Source: Peptococcaceae bacterium SCADC1_2_3
GTDB lineage: Bacteria; Bacillota; Desulfotomaculia; Desulfotomaculales; Nap2-2B
Assembly (NCBI GenBank): GCA_000681355.2
Contig: JJNX02000008.1
Span: 1-48,914 of the forward strand
DNA length: 48,914 nt
Direction: 5' to 3'
Shown: piece by piece, positions 36,364 through 44,986 of the stretch
Position numbering within the stretch: the stretch's first letter is position 1
Layout of the letters: every line of letters begins with the position of its first letter
Position numbers and translations under genes: made by a program
Notes under the pieces: model-generated
The model's input: the letters and a program-made list of their open reading frames with translations, nothing else
The model's database searches: none
Told to the model about the DNA's origin: nothing

Positions 36364-36413
36364 AAAGGAGCCGTTCCTATGTCTCGCCGAAGGATCGGTC
36401 CCCATGTCCCGCA
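36364..36413. repeat. Degenerate tandem repeat of 25 bases behind sucD
   Basis: Two adjacent 25-base units (36364-36388, 36389-36413) match at about 18 positions and share AAGGA and CATGTC/TATGTC-C-CGC blocks. They lie at the 3' side of sucD and can also fold back weakly. The rest of 35881-36427 has no other feature that I can support. Confidence 0.45.
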
Positions 36414-36427
36414 CTCCTTTTGGTCAC

Positions 36428-37294
36428 TCAAGCCAACAATTTACTAATTATTTCCGGCACCTCGGATGGCATTTCGGCTACCAGAGCACCAGCTTTGGAA
36501 AGAGCCTTAACTTTACCCTGGTAGGTTCCTCTCCCTCCCCTGATAATTGCTCCGGCATGGCCCATCTGCTTTTCCGGGGGTGCGCTCTTACCGGCAATAT
36601 AGGCTACCACCGACTTGGTCATCTCTTTTATGTAAACCGAGGCTTCTTCCTCAGCATCACCGCCAATTTCACCAATTAATACAACTGCTCTGGTTTCCGG
36701 ATCAGCTTCAAAAAGTTTTAATATCTCAACAAAAGTAAGCCCCTTTACGCAGTCCCCACCCATACCGACAGCAGTAGACTGTCCAAATCCAGCTGCAGCC
36801 AGTTTTTTTGCAATCTCATAAGCTAAAGTTCCGCTACGGGATACCAACCCCACCGGACCAGGGATAAAAAACTGATTGGGCGGGATACCGATTTGGCACT
36901 TTCCAGAAGAAATAATGCCAAATGTATTAGGACCAATAAGAATTGCTCCTTTGCGCCGGGCGTAGGAGATAAACTCAAGTTCGTCATGGATCGGAATGTG
37001 TTCGGTAATTACCACCACAATCCCGATTCCAGCTTCCAGGGCCTCCATCACAGCGTCTTTAGCTATTGCAGCTTGGATAAAGATTACCGTGGCATCAACC
37101 TGGTGGTTTTCTAAAACCGCTTGTACAGTGTCATAAACCGGCACGCCTTCATACGTTATACCGCCTTTTCCAGGAGCTACACCGGCAACAACTTTTGTCC
37201 CGTAAGCTAACATTTGCCTGGTATGAAAAGAACCCTGCTTACCGGTTATGCCTTGAACAATCACCTTAGTATTTTGATTAACAATAATAGCCAT
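36428..37294 (-). CDS. sucD: Succinate-CoA ligase (ADP/GDP-forming), alpha subunit
   Basis: 288 residues. The CoA-binding Rossmann domain starts [15 protein letters not shown], and the phosphohistidine loop is [10 protein letters not shown] near residue 250. It forms the heterotetrameric or heterodimeric ligase with SucC, interconverting succinyl-CoA and succinate with substrate-level phosphorylation. A longer frame reaches 37423, but it runs through the end of sucC. The ATG at 37294 (MAIIVNQNT) matches family starts and has AAAGGA upstream. The pair is isolated from other TCA-cycle genes and lies between 27-bp direct repeats. Confidence 0.95.
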   Translation of the reverse strand: MAIIVNQNTKVIVQGITGKQGSFHTRQMLAYGTKVVAGVAPGKGGITYEGVPVYDTVQAVLENHQVDATVIFIQAAIAKDAVMEALEAGIGIVVVITEHIPIHDELEFISYARRKGAILIGPNTFGIISSGKCQIGIPPNQFFIPGPVGLVSRSGTLAYEIAKKLAAAGFGQSTAVGMGGDCVKGLTFVEILKLFEADPETRAVVLIGEIGGDAEEEASVYIKEMTKSVVAYIAGKSAPPEKQMGHAGAIIRGGRGTYQGKVKALSKAGALVAEMPSEVPEIISKLLA

Positions 37295-37307
37295 TAAAAC
37301 CATTCCT

Positions 37308-38444
37308 TTAGCTAGAACTACCTGCTGGTGCATGTACGGCCAACTCCACTGCTTTAGCCGCTGCTTCCTCCATATCTGTGTATGCCTTGATACCGCACTC
37401 CTGTAAAATACGCCATCCTTCATCCTGGTTAGTTCCCACCAGTCTGATTACTACCGGTACCTGGATGCCAGAACCTTTCTTCTTAACTTTCGCGTAAGCT
37501 CTGGCAACATCATCACAGCGGGTACTACCGCCGAAAATATTAATAAAAATAACTTTCGGCTTCTTCGCCAGTAAAATTTCTAAAGCTCGAGCAATAGTTT
37601 CTGTATCGGTTCCACCAACTACATCCAAAAAATTAGCCGGTGTTCCGCCATAATGCAGAAGTATATCCAGGGTACTCATGGCAATGCCGGCCCCATTGGC
37701 CATTACGGCAATGTCCCCTTTTAGTTCGACGTAAGAAATACCGAGGTCCTGGGCCAGTTTTTCCGTTTCGGTTTGGCCTTCTACGTATGGAATATCTTTT
37801 TGTCTAAACCGGGCATCAGGATCAATAATTACCTTGGCATCAGCAGCAAAAACTTTCTCCCCACTAAATACCAGCGGGTTAATCTCAACCAGTACCGCAT
37901 CTTTTTCCTGGAATACTTGATAAGTTGCTAAAATTGCCTTAACCAGTTCCTTTCCGTGCTGGCTGCCTAAATCCAGACCTAACCGGCGAACAATGTTACG
38001 GGCAATAAAAGGGTACATGCCAAGTTCTACATCGGTATGAACCTTTAAAATCCGGTTTTCAGGTACTTCTTCAATATCTATGCCACCCTGATTAGAAGCA
38101 ATAATTACTGGACTTTTGGCTCCTTCGTCAATCGTAACGGCTAAATAAAATTCCTGATCAACAGCTAATTTTTCTTCTACCAGTAGTTTTTCTACCAGGT
38201 AACCCCGGATATTTGCGCCTAACAATTCCAAAGCAATACTTTTAGCCTCTGCCGGTGTGTTTGCAAATCTAATGCCGCCGCTTTTCCCGCGTTTACCCGA
38301 AAGAATCTGTGCTTTGATTACTACCGGACCAATTTCTGCAGCCGCCAAAGCTGCTTCATCAGCACAAGAGACCACTTTTCCTTTTGGTACCGGCAGGCCA
38401 AAACGGTTAAAAAGTTCCTTTCCCATATACTCAAATATTCTCAC
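37308..38444 (-). CDS. sucC: Succinate-CoA ligase (ADP/GDP-forming), beta subunit
   Basis: 378 residues. The ATP-grasp fold carries the N-terminal MRIFEYMGKELFNRFG, the VIKAQILSGKRGKSGGIRFA loop, and the C-terminal GGTDTETIARAL with IFGGSTRCDDVA. SucC binds the nucleotide and together with SucD makes or uses succinyl-CoA. The start is GTG at 38444 with AGGAAGAG eight bases upstream. The gene ends 13 bases before the sucD ATG, so the two are one transcription unit. No damage is seen. Confidence 0.95.
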   Translation of the reverse strand: MRIFEYMGKELFNRFGLPVPKGKVVSCADEAALAAAEIGPVVIKAQILSGKRGKSGGIRFANTPAEAKSIALELLGANIRGYLVEKLLVEEKLAVDQEFYLAVTIDEGAKSPVIIASNQGGIDIEEVPENRILKVHTDVELGMYPFIARNIVRRLGLDLGSQHGKELVKAILATYQVFQEKDAVLVEINPLVFSGEKVFAADAKVIIDPDARFRQKDIPYVEGQTETEKLAQDLGISYVELKGDIAVMANGAGIAMSTLDILLHYGGTPANFLDVVGGTDTETIARALEILLAKKPKVIFINIFGGSTRCDDVARAYAKVKKKGSGIQVPVVIRLVGTNQDEGWRILQECGIKAYTDMEEAAAKAVELAVHAPAGSSS

Positions 38445-38580
38445 TGGCCCGACTCTTCCTCCGATTGTTTATCTCAATCTGGCTAATTAACGTAATTCAA
38501 ATTATACCATTGCAAATTAAATATGGTCAAGTAAAACAATGCCGGGGGTAACCTTTCTTTTCTAATTCCAGGTAATTTAT

Positions 38581-38973
38581 TCACCTGAATTTTTTATTGA
38601 TATATCCAAGGAGTGTGGTAATTGCATCTTTAGCCTCTTTTCTTTTCACAAAAAGTACATAGATTTTTCAACTTCTCCGGCAATGAGCACTTCCATTTTT
38701 GCTCGTGTATCTTCAGTTATTGTTCTTATTTCAGAATCACTGATCGCTATGCCGGCTGGAAAGAACCAGAGCCAAAAGCAAAAGAAGGATTTGAATGAAC
38801 AGCTTACCTTGGAAGCAATCAACCATTATATGGATGCTCGGATTATTGAATCCAAGGTAATGTTTGCCGATATTTTCAGGATAGAGCAAGCAGCATAGCT
38901 TAAAAATTTCTTTTACCCACTCTTCTTCCGGCATAATTTGAATTAAAACCTTAGAAGTTTTAGAAAGATACAA
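38581..38973 (-). pseudogene. Decayed, frameshifted gene of unknown family
   Basis: The reverse strand carries a series of protein-like open pieces in changing frames. An N-terminal piece (EEEWVKEIFKLCCLLYPEN) starts at 38973. A middle piece includes PAGIAISDSEIRTITEDT and AKMEVLIAGEVEKSMYF, and, after a one-base shift, KRKEAKDAITTLLGYINKK follows to a stop at 38581. The forward strand between about 38950 and 39096 has two further short frames (IKTLEVLERYKDIT, then LHSDDIYLAGKALAEDEKDT). None could be assigned. The region 38445-39101 otherwise holds nothing I can support. Confidence 0.4.
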
Positions 38974-39084
38974 AGATATTACTTAGCTTAATCCCTTCCC
39001 GCGGAAATAATAACCTTCATTCTGACGACATTTATTTAGCCGGCAAGGCACTTGCCGAAGATGAGAAAGATACTCGGCAACCCG

Positions 39085-39111
39085 AAGACCAATGATTTAA
39101 TTTAATCCCGC
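39085..39111. repeat. 27-bp direct repeat, copy B (overlaps ABC permease 3' end)
   Basis: 26 of 27 bases identical to 36092-36118 in the same orientation. The repeat includes the final Arg-Asp codons and stop of the permease. Confidence 0.85.
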
Positions 39112-39836
39112 ACTCTTTGCATAACCAGGACCGCGCCGGCATATAAAACCAGGGTGTAAGCTACCAACACTCCCAGGGAAACGGGCAAAATGTCCCCGTT
39201 CCGGGCAATTTCCCTTAAACATAAACTGGCGTGTGTCAGGGGTAAAATTTCAATAAAAAGAGCTACGGCATCAGGCAATTGATTGGGTGAAAAGAATGTA
39301 CCGCATAAAAAGGACATGGGCAGGATGATAAAAGTATTAAAATTACCCATATCCTCATGGGAATTAATGGTCATGGCGGCAATTACCCCTAGGGCGCTAA
39401 ATAAAAAACAAGTAAGTATAATAACCAGAAATAACCAGCCGTTCAGGTTAAAGTGGGCTCTAAAAATAAAGGCCAGTCCTAATATTATTAGGGAAGCAAT
39501 TAAGCCGCGCACTACCCCTGATAACACTTTGCCTAAAACAAAAGCCTGGGCCGTAACCGGAGCAATCAGGTATTCTTCTAATGTTTTATTATAAAGCCGG
39601 CTTATGTTTAAAGAAGTCCCCACGGCGTTAAAACTGGTGCTCATAGCCGATAAAGCAATAATCCCTGGCACTATGTATTCCAGGTAGTTCCCGCCGTCCA
39701 TTTTTATGCCCCGGCCCAACCCCCAACCAAAAGCGATTAGATAAAGCAGGGGACTGACCAGGCGGGAGGCAAAAAACTTAAAAAAGGTCCGCTTTAAAGT
39801 AACCATTTCCCGCCAAAAGACAGCGTAAAAACCCAT
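39102..39836 (-). CDS. ABC-2 type transporter permease
   Basis: About 244 residues with six predicted membrane helices and the ABC-2 pattern (GFYAVFWREMVTLKRTFFKF at the start, PLLYLIAFGWGLG, FLCGTFFSPNQLP near helix 5). The family exports drugs, lipids or polysaccharides; the substrate is unknown. The longest frame starts at 39878 inside the ATPase gene. The ATG at 39836 is chosen because it follows the ATPase stop and GGTGGGTGA lies upstream. Its last codons lie in a 27-bp direct repeat. Confidence 0.9.
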   Translation of the reverse strand: MGFYAVFWREMVTLKRTFFKFFASRLVSPLLYLIAFGWGLGRGIKMDGGNYLEYIVPGIIALSAMSTSFNAVGTSLNISRLYNKTLEEYLIAPVTAQAFVLGKVLSGVVRGLIASLIILGLAFIFRAHFNLNGWLFLVIILTCFLFSALGVIAAMTINSHEDMGNFNTFIILPMSFLCGTFFSPNQLPDAVALFIEILPLTHASLCLREIARNGDILPVSLGVLVAYTLVLYAGAVLVMQRVRD

Positions 39837-39837
39837 G

Positions 39838-40674
39838 TTAATCACCCACCTTACGTCCCGTAATTTCCACAAAAACATCTTCTAAGTTTACCTCTCGAAC
39901 GAGAAAATCGCCTTTTAAATGGCTCACGTATTCTAAAGCCTGTTGGCGCCTGGCAAAAAATTTATAGCCTGTATCTGTGCCCCCAAAAAATTCTACCACC
40001 ACTTCTCCTACCTTTTCCATTAGCTCCTGCGGGGTGCCTAAGGCAATTAAACGTCCCTTATCCATAATCCCCACCCGGTGGCATAAAATCTGCGCTTCTT
40101 CAATGTAATGGGTGGTCATGAGGACGGTTAACCCGGCAGCATTCAGACGGCGAATTAAATCCCAGATTTTACGCCTGGTTTGAGGGTCCAGACCCGCGGT
40201 TGGCTCATCTAAAAACAGGATGCTGGGATAATGCATAAGCGCCCGGGCAATCATTAGCCGGCGTTTCATCCCCCCAGAAAAATTGCTCGCCAGTTCAAAG
40301 GCCCGGGGGTTAATTTCTACAAAAGTAAGCAGTTCATTTATCCTTGCCTTTAGTTTATCCCGCGGCATATTGTGCAAGCGGCCGTGCAGTTCTAAGTTTT
40401 CCCAGGCCGTTAGTTCTAAATCCAGGTTCATGTGCTGGGGAACAACCCCAATTTCCTTTTTTACTTTATTACTGGTCACATCTTGGGCGTTAATTAAGGC
40501 TTTTCCACCGGTGGGTATGGTTAGCATGGTAAGCATTCTAATGGTGGTGGTTTTCCCTGCCCCGTTGGGTCCCAAAAGGGCAAAGACCTCTTTTTTCCGG
40601 ATATGCAAATCCAGGTTATCAACGGCCGTTAAGTCACCGTATTTTTTAGTTAGTTTGTTAATTTGAATTACCAT
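39838..40674 (-). CDS. ABC transporter ATP-binding protein (drug/ABC-2 exporter type)
   Basis: 278 residues. Walker A GPNGAGKTT (34-42), Q-loop PQHMN, signature FSGGMKRR, Walker B ILFLDEPTAGLD and H-loop MTTHY are intact. It is similar to DrrA/CcmA-like ATPases, which pair with one ABC-2 permease. The C-terminal domain after the H-loop ends with the VNLEDVFVEITGRKVGD segment typical of this group. It is followed directly by the permease gene. It is separated from the chelatase-like genes by about 118 bases with a microsatellite, so co-transcription is uncertain. Confidence 0.95.
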   Translation of the reverse strand: MVIQINKLTKKYGDLTAVDNLDLHIRKKEVFALLGPNGAGKTTTIRMLTMLTIPTGGKALINAQDVTSNKVKKEIGVVPQHMNLDLELTAWENLELHGRLHNMPRDKLKARINELLTFVEINPRAFELASNFSGGMKRRLMIARALMHYPSILFLDEPTAGLDPQTRRKIWDLIRRLNAAGLTVLMTTHYIEEAQILCHRVGIMDKGRLIALGTPQELMEKVGEVVVEFFGGTDTGYKFFARRQQALEYVSHLKGDFLVREVNLEDVFVEITGRKVGD

Positions 40675-40755
40675 AATTTAATTTCTCGTCCCTACTAAAT
40701 CTTAAAGGGACATTTTACCCCCCTCATATCTTTAACCTCAAACCTTAACCTAAAG

Positions 40756-40789
40756 CTCTGTGCCTCTGTGCCTCTGTGCCTCTGTGCCT
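40756..40789. repeat. 8-bp tandem repeat (about 4.25 copies)
   Basis: CTCTGTGC is repeated four times plus CT, in the gap between the broken ChlI gene and the ABC ATPase gene. The inverse complement of the unit also occurs in the inverted-repeat element near 28851-28876. Confidence 0.85.
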
Positions 40790-40792
40790 TTA

Positions 40793-41615
40793 TTACTTAT
40801 TTAAAACCTTGCTTAGCTTTTCCAAATCAACCTCCATATCCTGGAAAGGCTTACGGCGCATCCGGTGCATTAGCGCTAGATTAACAATCTGGTAAACATC
40901 CTCTTTTTGAACTTCTTCGCGACCGGTTAGGGCGGCCATTGTTTTTGCTGCTTTCATCATTACCAGATCGGCGCGGTGACCGTCCACTCCCATTTCCACC
41001 GCGATTTTGGCAATTGTATACAATATTTCTTCTGATACCCCTACTTTTGGCAGTAAAGCCTGGGCTTTTACAATTTGCCGGGTGAGTAAAGGAAACCCCT
41101 TCCCGCTCTACAGTGTTGACACCCATAGCCGCTGAATCCAAAAGCACGTCTACAATATGATCGTCCAGGAGGTTAACTTCATCTACGTAAAGAATACCTC
41201 TGTTGGCCTGGGCCAAAACTCCCGGTTCAAAATGCTTTTCTCCTTTTTTGATGGCCTGTTCAATATCCAGCGTGCCTACCACCCGGTCTTCGGTAGCTGA
41301 TACGGGCAACTCTACCACCCGCATTTCCCTTTTGGAACGCGGTAAAACTTCACCCTTACTCAAGCGTTCCCGACAGGAAGCACATACTGTGGCCACGTCA
41401 TCCGGGTCACAACCAAAAGCACAATCTGTCACCACCCCGATTTCCGGCAGCAGCGCGGCCAGGGCGCGCACCGCAGTAGACTTGGCCGTGCCTTTTTCTC
41501 CCCGGATAAGGATGCCGGAAAGCTTAGGGTTAATAGCGTTAAGCAGCAACCCTCTTTTCATTTCCTCCTGTCCCACTATAGCGGCAAAGGAGTAAATTCT
41601 GTTTTGGTTGGTCAT
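40793..41615 (-). pseudogene. Broken ChlI-type AAA+ chelatase ATPase (internal deletion and frameshift)
   Basis: The N-terminal part (41615 to about 41085) has GEKGTAKST Walker A, a four-Cys insert (C-x3-C-x9-C-x2-C), and [20 protein letters not shown] Walker B. After [10 protein letters not shown] the frame goes wrong; the C-terminal part resumes in another frame at [14 protein letters not shown] and ends at 40793. Aligned with the paralogue at 41637-43679, about 70 residues are missing, including the sensor-1 GTMNPEEG and the arginine-finger region. The product cannot be an active AAA+ ATPase. The junction is in a CCCGGCA context that may have served as microhomology. Confidence 0.85.
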
Positions 41616-41636
41616 TTTTCAATCAGCCTTTCCTTG

Positions 41637-43679
41637 TTATTCTAACTGTTTTATCGCCTGGACCAGAGTGTCGGCTTTTAAATCTTCAATCTTGTAATAG
41701 TCGGCACCAAGTGTCAAGGCTAACTCCCGGGCCAGGCCAAAAGTAAGAAAGGTACCTTTTTCTACATCAATCACGAGTGCTTTGATTCTTTCATCGTTGC
41801 GGATGATTTCAGCCGCCCGGCGAGCCTCAACCAAAGGTTTTTCTTCTCCCAGGCTGACGTTGCCCTTGCCATCTGAAACTAAAATTAAAAGCGGCGAGGT
41901 GTGGGGGTCTTTATATAAGTGCGCTTTGGCCACTTCAAATGCTTTAATCAACCCCGCGGAAAGAGGCGTCTTACCGCCTGTCGGCAATTCTTCCAGCAGC
42001 TTATGGGCCATCTCCACGCTGCTGGTAGGAGGAAGGAGTACCTCTGCTTTATCACCCCTAAAAACTACCATCCCAATCCGGTCCCGCTTCTGGTAGGCAT
42101 CCAGGAGAAGGGAAAGAATGGCGCCCTTTGTCTCTACCATCCGCTGCTGGGCTCCCATGGAACCGCTGGCATCAACCACAAAAAGCAAAAAGTTGCCGAT
42201 GCGCTTCTCGCGCACTTTTTCCCGGATATCGGTAGGTTCAATGGCAATGGCTACATCCTGCCTTTTTCGGCGTAACTGGTAGGGAGCTGCTGCCCGCATA
42301 GTGGCATCAAAAGCCAGGTCGTTGTTTTTGCGCTGCATGGTGCTGCGCACGTAACGCCCGGCTTTAGAGGCAGTCCTGGTGCGGGAGCGCCTCCCGGAGC
42401 CCTTTCGTAAGATCCGGTCCCGATCAAGGGTGATGCGCTTAACAGGAAAAGGACGGCCAACGGAAAAAACAATTTCCTGTACTGCAGCAGGCAGATCAGG
42501 TTCTTGCGTCTCGTTTTGTTCTTGCTCATTCTGCTCTTCCCATTCCTGCTCTTCTTCTCCGGGCGGAGGTGGTGGCTGCTGCCTGTTGTCTTCCTCTGAG
42601 GAAGTATTTTCCTCCTGAGAAGGGTCTTCTTCCGCTTCTTTTTCAGTGGATTCTTCTTGCTCTTCTGGCTCTTCCTGTTCTGGCTCAGGCTGCTCCTGAG
42701 GCGGCGGGGGCGCCTCCCGCATCCGGTGAAACAAAACCAGTTCGGCAGCTTCATAAACATCGCTTTCCGTTGCTTCGGCGCGGCCTTCCCAGGCAGCTAT
42801 AGTACGGGCTGCAGCAGCCATAATGATGTCAGCCCGGTGACCGGCTACAAAAGCCTTTAAGCTCAGTCTGGCAATCAGGTCGAGCAACTGCGGCGGGATG
42901 GCTACGGCGGGCAGTAACTGGCGGGCGGCAACGATTCTTTCCCGCAACTTTTGTTCCTCTACTGACCACTGCTCAAGAAAGTCCAGAGGGTCGGCATCAA
43001 AAGCCTCCCTGCGCCGGGCAATTTCCATCCGTTCTTCTATATCCTTCACGCCCTCCACCTGGACACAAAGGCCGAAGCGATCAATCAACTGGGGGCGCAG
43101 GTCTCCCTCTTCCGGGTTCATGGTGCCTACCAGGATGAATTCTGCCGGGTGCTGGTAAGAGATGCCCTCCCGTTCCACCACGTTCACTCCCATGGCTGCT
43201 GCGTCTAAAAGCACGTCCACAATATGGTCGTCCAGAAGATTTACTTCGTCAATATAAATAATCCCCCGGTTGGCCCGGGCCAGTAATCCCGGCTCAAAAC
43301 GGGGCTGCCCATGTAAAATGGCATATTCAAAATCAAGGCTGCCCACCACTCTGTCCTCGGTAGCCGATACCGGCAGGTCCACCACCTGCACCTGCCGGCG
43401 GGTTCTCTCCAGCTTCCACCCGTCCGCCAGGCGGGAACGGCAAAGCCGGCAAAGCCTGCTGTAATCATCCGGATTGCAGTTAAACGGGCAGCCCACTACC
43501 ACCTCTATTTCCGGCAAAAGTGCTGCCAGCGCCCGTACCGCCGTAGACTTGGCCGTCCCTTTTTCGCCGCGTACCAGTACGCCGCCGAGCCGCGGGTTGA
43601 CCGCGTTTAGCAAGAGTCCCTTCTTCATCTTTTCCTGGCCAATAAGAGCCGTAAAGGGATACACCACTCGTTTATACAT
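41637..43679 (-). CDS. Fused ChlI/ChlD-type AAA+ and VWA chelatase protein
   Basis: 680 residues. The N-terminal AAA+ domain (about 1-330) has GEKGTAKST, a four-Cys insert (CPFNCNPDD...CRLC), [20 protein letters not shown] and GTMNPEEGDLRPQLIDRFG. An acidic, Pro/Glu-rich linker (about 335-400) leads to a C-terminal VWA domain with the MIDAS motif DASGSMG and the family segments GGKTPLSAG and LVSDGKGN. The family supplies ATP energy to CobN/ChlH-type metal chelatases. AAGGAGG lies six bases before the ATG at 43679; a GTG at 43682 is also possible. No complete large subunit is in the window. Confidence 0.92.
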   Translation of the reverse strand: MYKRVVYPFTALIGQEKMKKGLLLNAVNPRLGGVLVRGEKGTAKSTAVRALAALLPEIEVVVGCPFNCNPDDYSRLCRLCRSRLADGWKLERTRRQVQVVDLPVSATEDRVVGSLDFEYAILHGQPRFEPGLLARANRGIIYIDEVNLLDDHIVDVLLDAAAMGVNVVEREGISYQHPAEFILVGTMNPEEGDLRPQLIDRFGLCVQVEGVKDIEERMEIARRREAFDADPLDFLEQWSVEEQKLRERIVAARQLLPAVAIPPQLLDLIARLSLKAFVAGHRADIIMAAAARTIAAWEGRAEATESDVYEAAELVLFHRMREAPPPPQEQPEPEQEEPEEQEESTEKEAEEDPSQEENTSSEEDNRQQPPPPPGEEEQEWEEQNEQEQNETQEPDLPAAVQEIVFSVGRPFPVKRITLDRDRILRKGSGRRSRTRTASKAGRYVRSTMQRKNNDLAFDATMRAAAPYQLRRKRQDVAIAIEPTDIREKVREKRIGNFLLFVVDASGSMGAQQRMVETKGAILSLLLDAYQKRDRIGMVVFRGDKAEVLLPPTSSVEMAHKLLEELPTGGKTPLSAGLIKAFEVAKAHLYKDPHTSPLLILVSDGKGNVSLGEEKPLVEARRAAEIIRNDERIKALVIDVEKGTFLTFGLARELALTLGADYYKIEDLKADTLVQAIKQLE

Positions 43680-43716
43680 CACTGTCCTCCTTATAAAAGA
43701 TTCCCCCTCCCCCTAA

Positions 43717-43848
43717 CCCCCTCCCACAAGGGGAGGGGGGAATTTGCTTTCCCTCCCGCCAGTGAAGATGCCTTCCGATCCTCCCTTGACGGGGATATTT
43801 TGGGCCTTAAGATGCTCATTTATCTCCCTCCCCCTTGACGGGGGAGGG
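43717..43848. repeat. Pair of GC-rich hairpins in the 3' end of the radical-SAM gene and the gap behind it
   Basis: Hairpin 1: 43717-43725 with 43731-43739 (9 bp). Hairpin 2: 43826-43834 with 43840-43848 (9 bp). Both lie in longer stretches (43701-43740 and 43823-43867) that are imperfect inverted repeats of one another and read C-rich then G-rich. This is a typical small mobile palindromic element. It encodes the last, non-family residues of the radical-SAM gene. Confidence 0.75.
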
Positions 43849-44977
43849 TTGGGGTGGGGGTGGGGGTGAAAGAGATACTTTTCATAGCTTCTGTCTCCCG
43901 CACATGCTCCAGAAAAACTTTCTTCAACTGACAATCGCCAGAATAGGAGTGGTCTGTTTGCTCTGAATAAGCGTAAGCCCGAGCAAGACAGCCACCGCCA
44001 CAAAACCAGTTATCCGGGCAACTCCGGCAACCTTCAATCTCATCTACCGTACGCAACAAGAATGGTACTTCAGATAGGGCCTGGCTCAGAGAAAATCCCT
44101 GCTCACTAACATTGCCAAGATAAAAAGCAGGCGCCCCGGCCAGGGAAGAACAGGGATAAACCGACCCATCCGGCATTACTACCAGGGACTGGCCAGTAGT
44201 GGCATAACAATAATGCCTTCTGGCTACCTTATGGCGCAACTGGTATCTTAAACGCTCCACTTCCCTAAAGCGAACCAGCGGGCCTCCCCATGCGGCCAGT
44301 TCTGCCGAACGATAAAGGGCTGCTTTTACTTGTTGCGCCAGCAATCCTGGAGGTGGAGGAAGGATTTTGCCCGGCAGGCATCTCCCCATCGGGCGCAGCA
44401 AATCCAGGGCAATACCATGAACATTTCCCAGGTAAGCAGCCAGTTCCACCAGGCGGGGCAAGTAAGCTGTGCTTTCTTTGGTCAAAACAGCAGTCAACCC
44501 TACCTTTACTCCTACCGTCCCCAGATTTTGCAAGCCATGGATAACAGCCATGGTAGAAGGCTCACCCCCTTTAATCGGGCGAAGCAAGTCATTTACTGCC
44601 GGCGGGCCGTCCAGACTCACACCCAACGCTACTCTTAGGGCTTTTAGCTCTTCAGCAACCGCCATACTAATCAAGGTTCCATTGGTTTGAATCTGAAAAC
44701 TAACCGGAAATTTTTTGGTATAATCAATAACTTTTTTAACCAGCGTAAAATTCAATAACGGCTCGCCGCCGGTAAACTGGATTTTCAAAAACTTACTCCG
44801 GGCAAGAGCATAATCCACCGCCTGCCTGGCAACATCCCAGGACATACTTTCCAGGCTGTCCCCGCCGCAAGCATAACAGTAACCGCAGCGAAGGTTGCAG
44901 TCATTGGTTACCCGCAAAATCAACAGTTTAATCTTTTTGTCCTGAGGTTTATTACCACTTATTTCTTGAAGCAACAC
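43820..44977 (-). CDS. Radical-SAM/SPASM enzyme
   Basis: 385 residues. The radical-SAM motif is CNLRCGYC (Cys27, 31, 34). QFTGGEPLLN and GVSLDGPP belong to the core. The C-terminal SPASM-type region has CYATTGQSL, YPCSSL and CRSCPDNWFCGGGC for auxiliary FeS clusters. Such enzymes modify peptides or proteins, for example as sulfatase-maturing or peptide-cyclising enzymes; the substrate is unknown and no precursor peptide was found nearby. The natural end is probably near residue 368: the last 17 or so residues (SISFTPTPTPTLPRQGGGR) are encoded by an inserted palindromic repeat. The gene follows the gate-domain gene by 10 bases. Confidence 0.88.
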   Translation of the reverse strand: MLLQEISGNKPQDKKIKLLILRVTNDCNLRCGYCYACGGDSLESMSWDVARQAVDYALARSKFLKIQFTGGEPLLNFTLVKKVIDYTKKFPVSFQIQTNGTLISMAVAEELKALRVALGVSLDGPPAVNDLLRPIKGGEPSTMAVIHGLQNLGTVGVKVGLTAVLTKESTAYLPRLVELAAYLGNVHGIALDLLRPMGRCLPGKILPPPPGLLAQQVKAALYRSAELAAWGGPLVRFREVERLRYQLRHKVARRHYCYATTGQSLVVMPDGSVYPCSSLAGAPAFYLGNVSEQGFSLSQALSEVPFLLRTVDEIEGCRSCPDNWFCGGGCLARAYAYSEQTDHSYSGDCQLKKVFLEHVRETEAMKSISFTPTPTPTLPRQGGGR

Positions 44978-44986
44978 GATTCTCCC

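Noticed and set aside
38683-38898. Forward frame of 71 codons behind sucC
   Set aside because: It runs antisense to the protein-like pieces on the reverse strand, and has neither a ribosome binding site nor known motifs.
40756-40789. CRISPR array
   Set aside because: The repeat unit is only 8 bp and contiguous, without spacers.
42251-42760. 169-codon reverse frame inside the ChlI/D gene
   Set aside because: Alternative frame of the acidic linker region; the main frame has the AAA+ and VWA motifs.
43713-44003. 96-codon reverse frame with Pro/Gly-rich sequence
   Set aside because: It is a translation of the palindromic repeat and an alternative frame of the radical-SAM 3' end.
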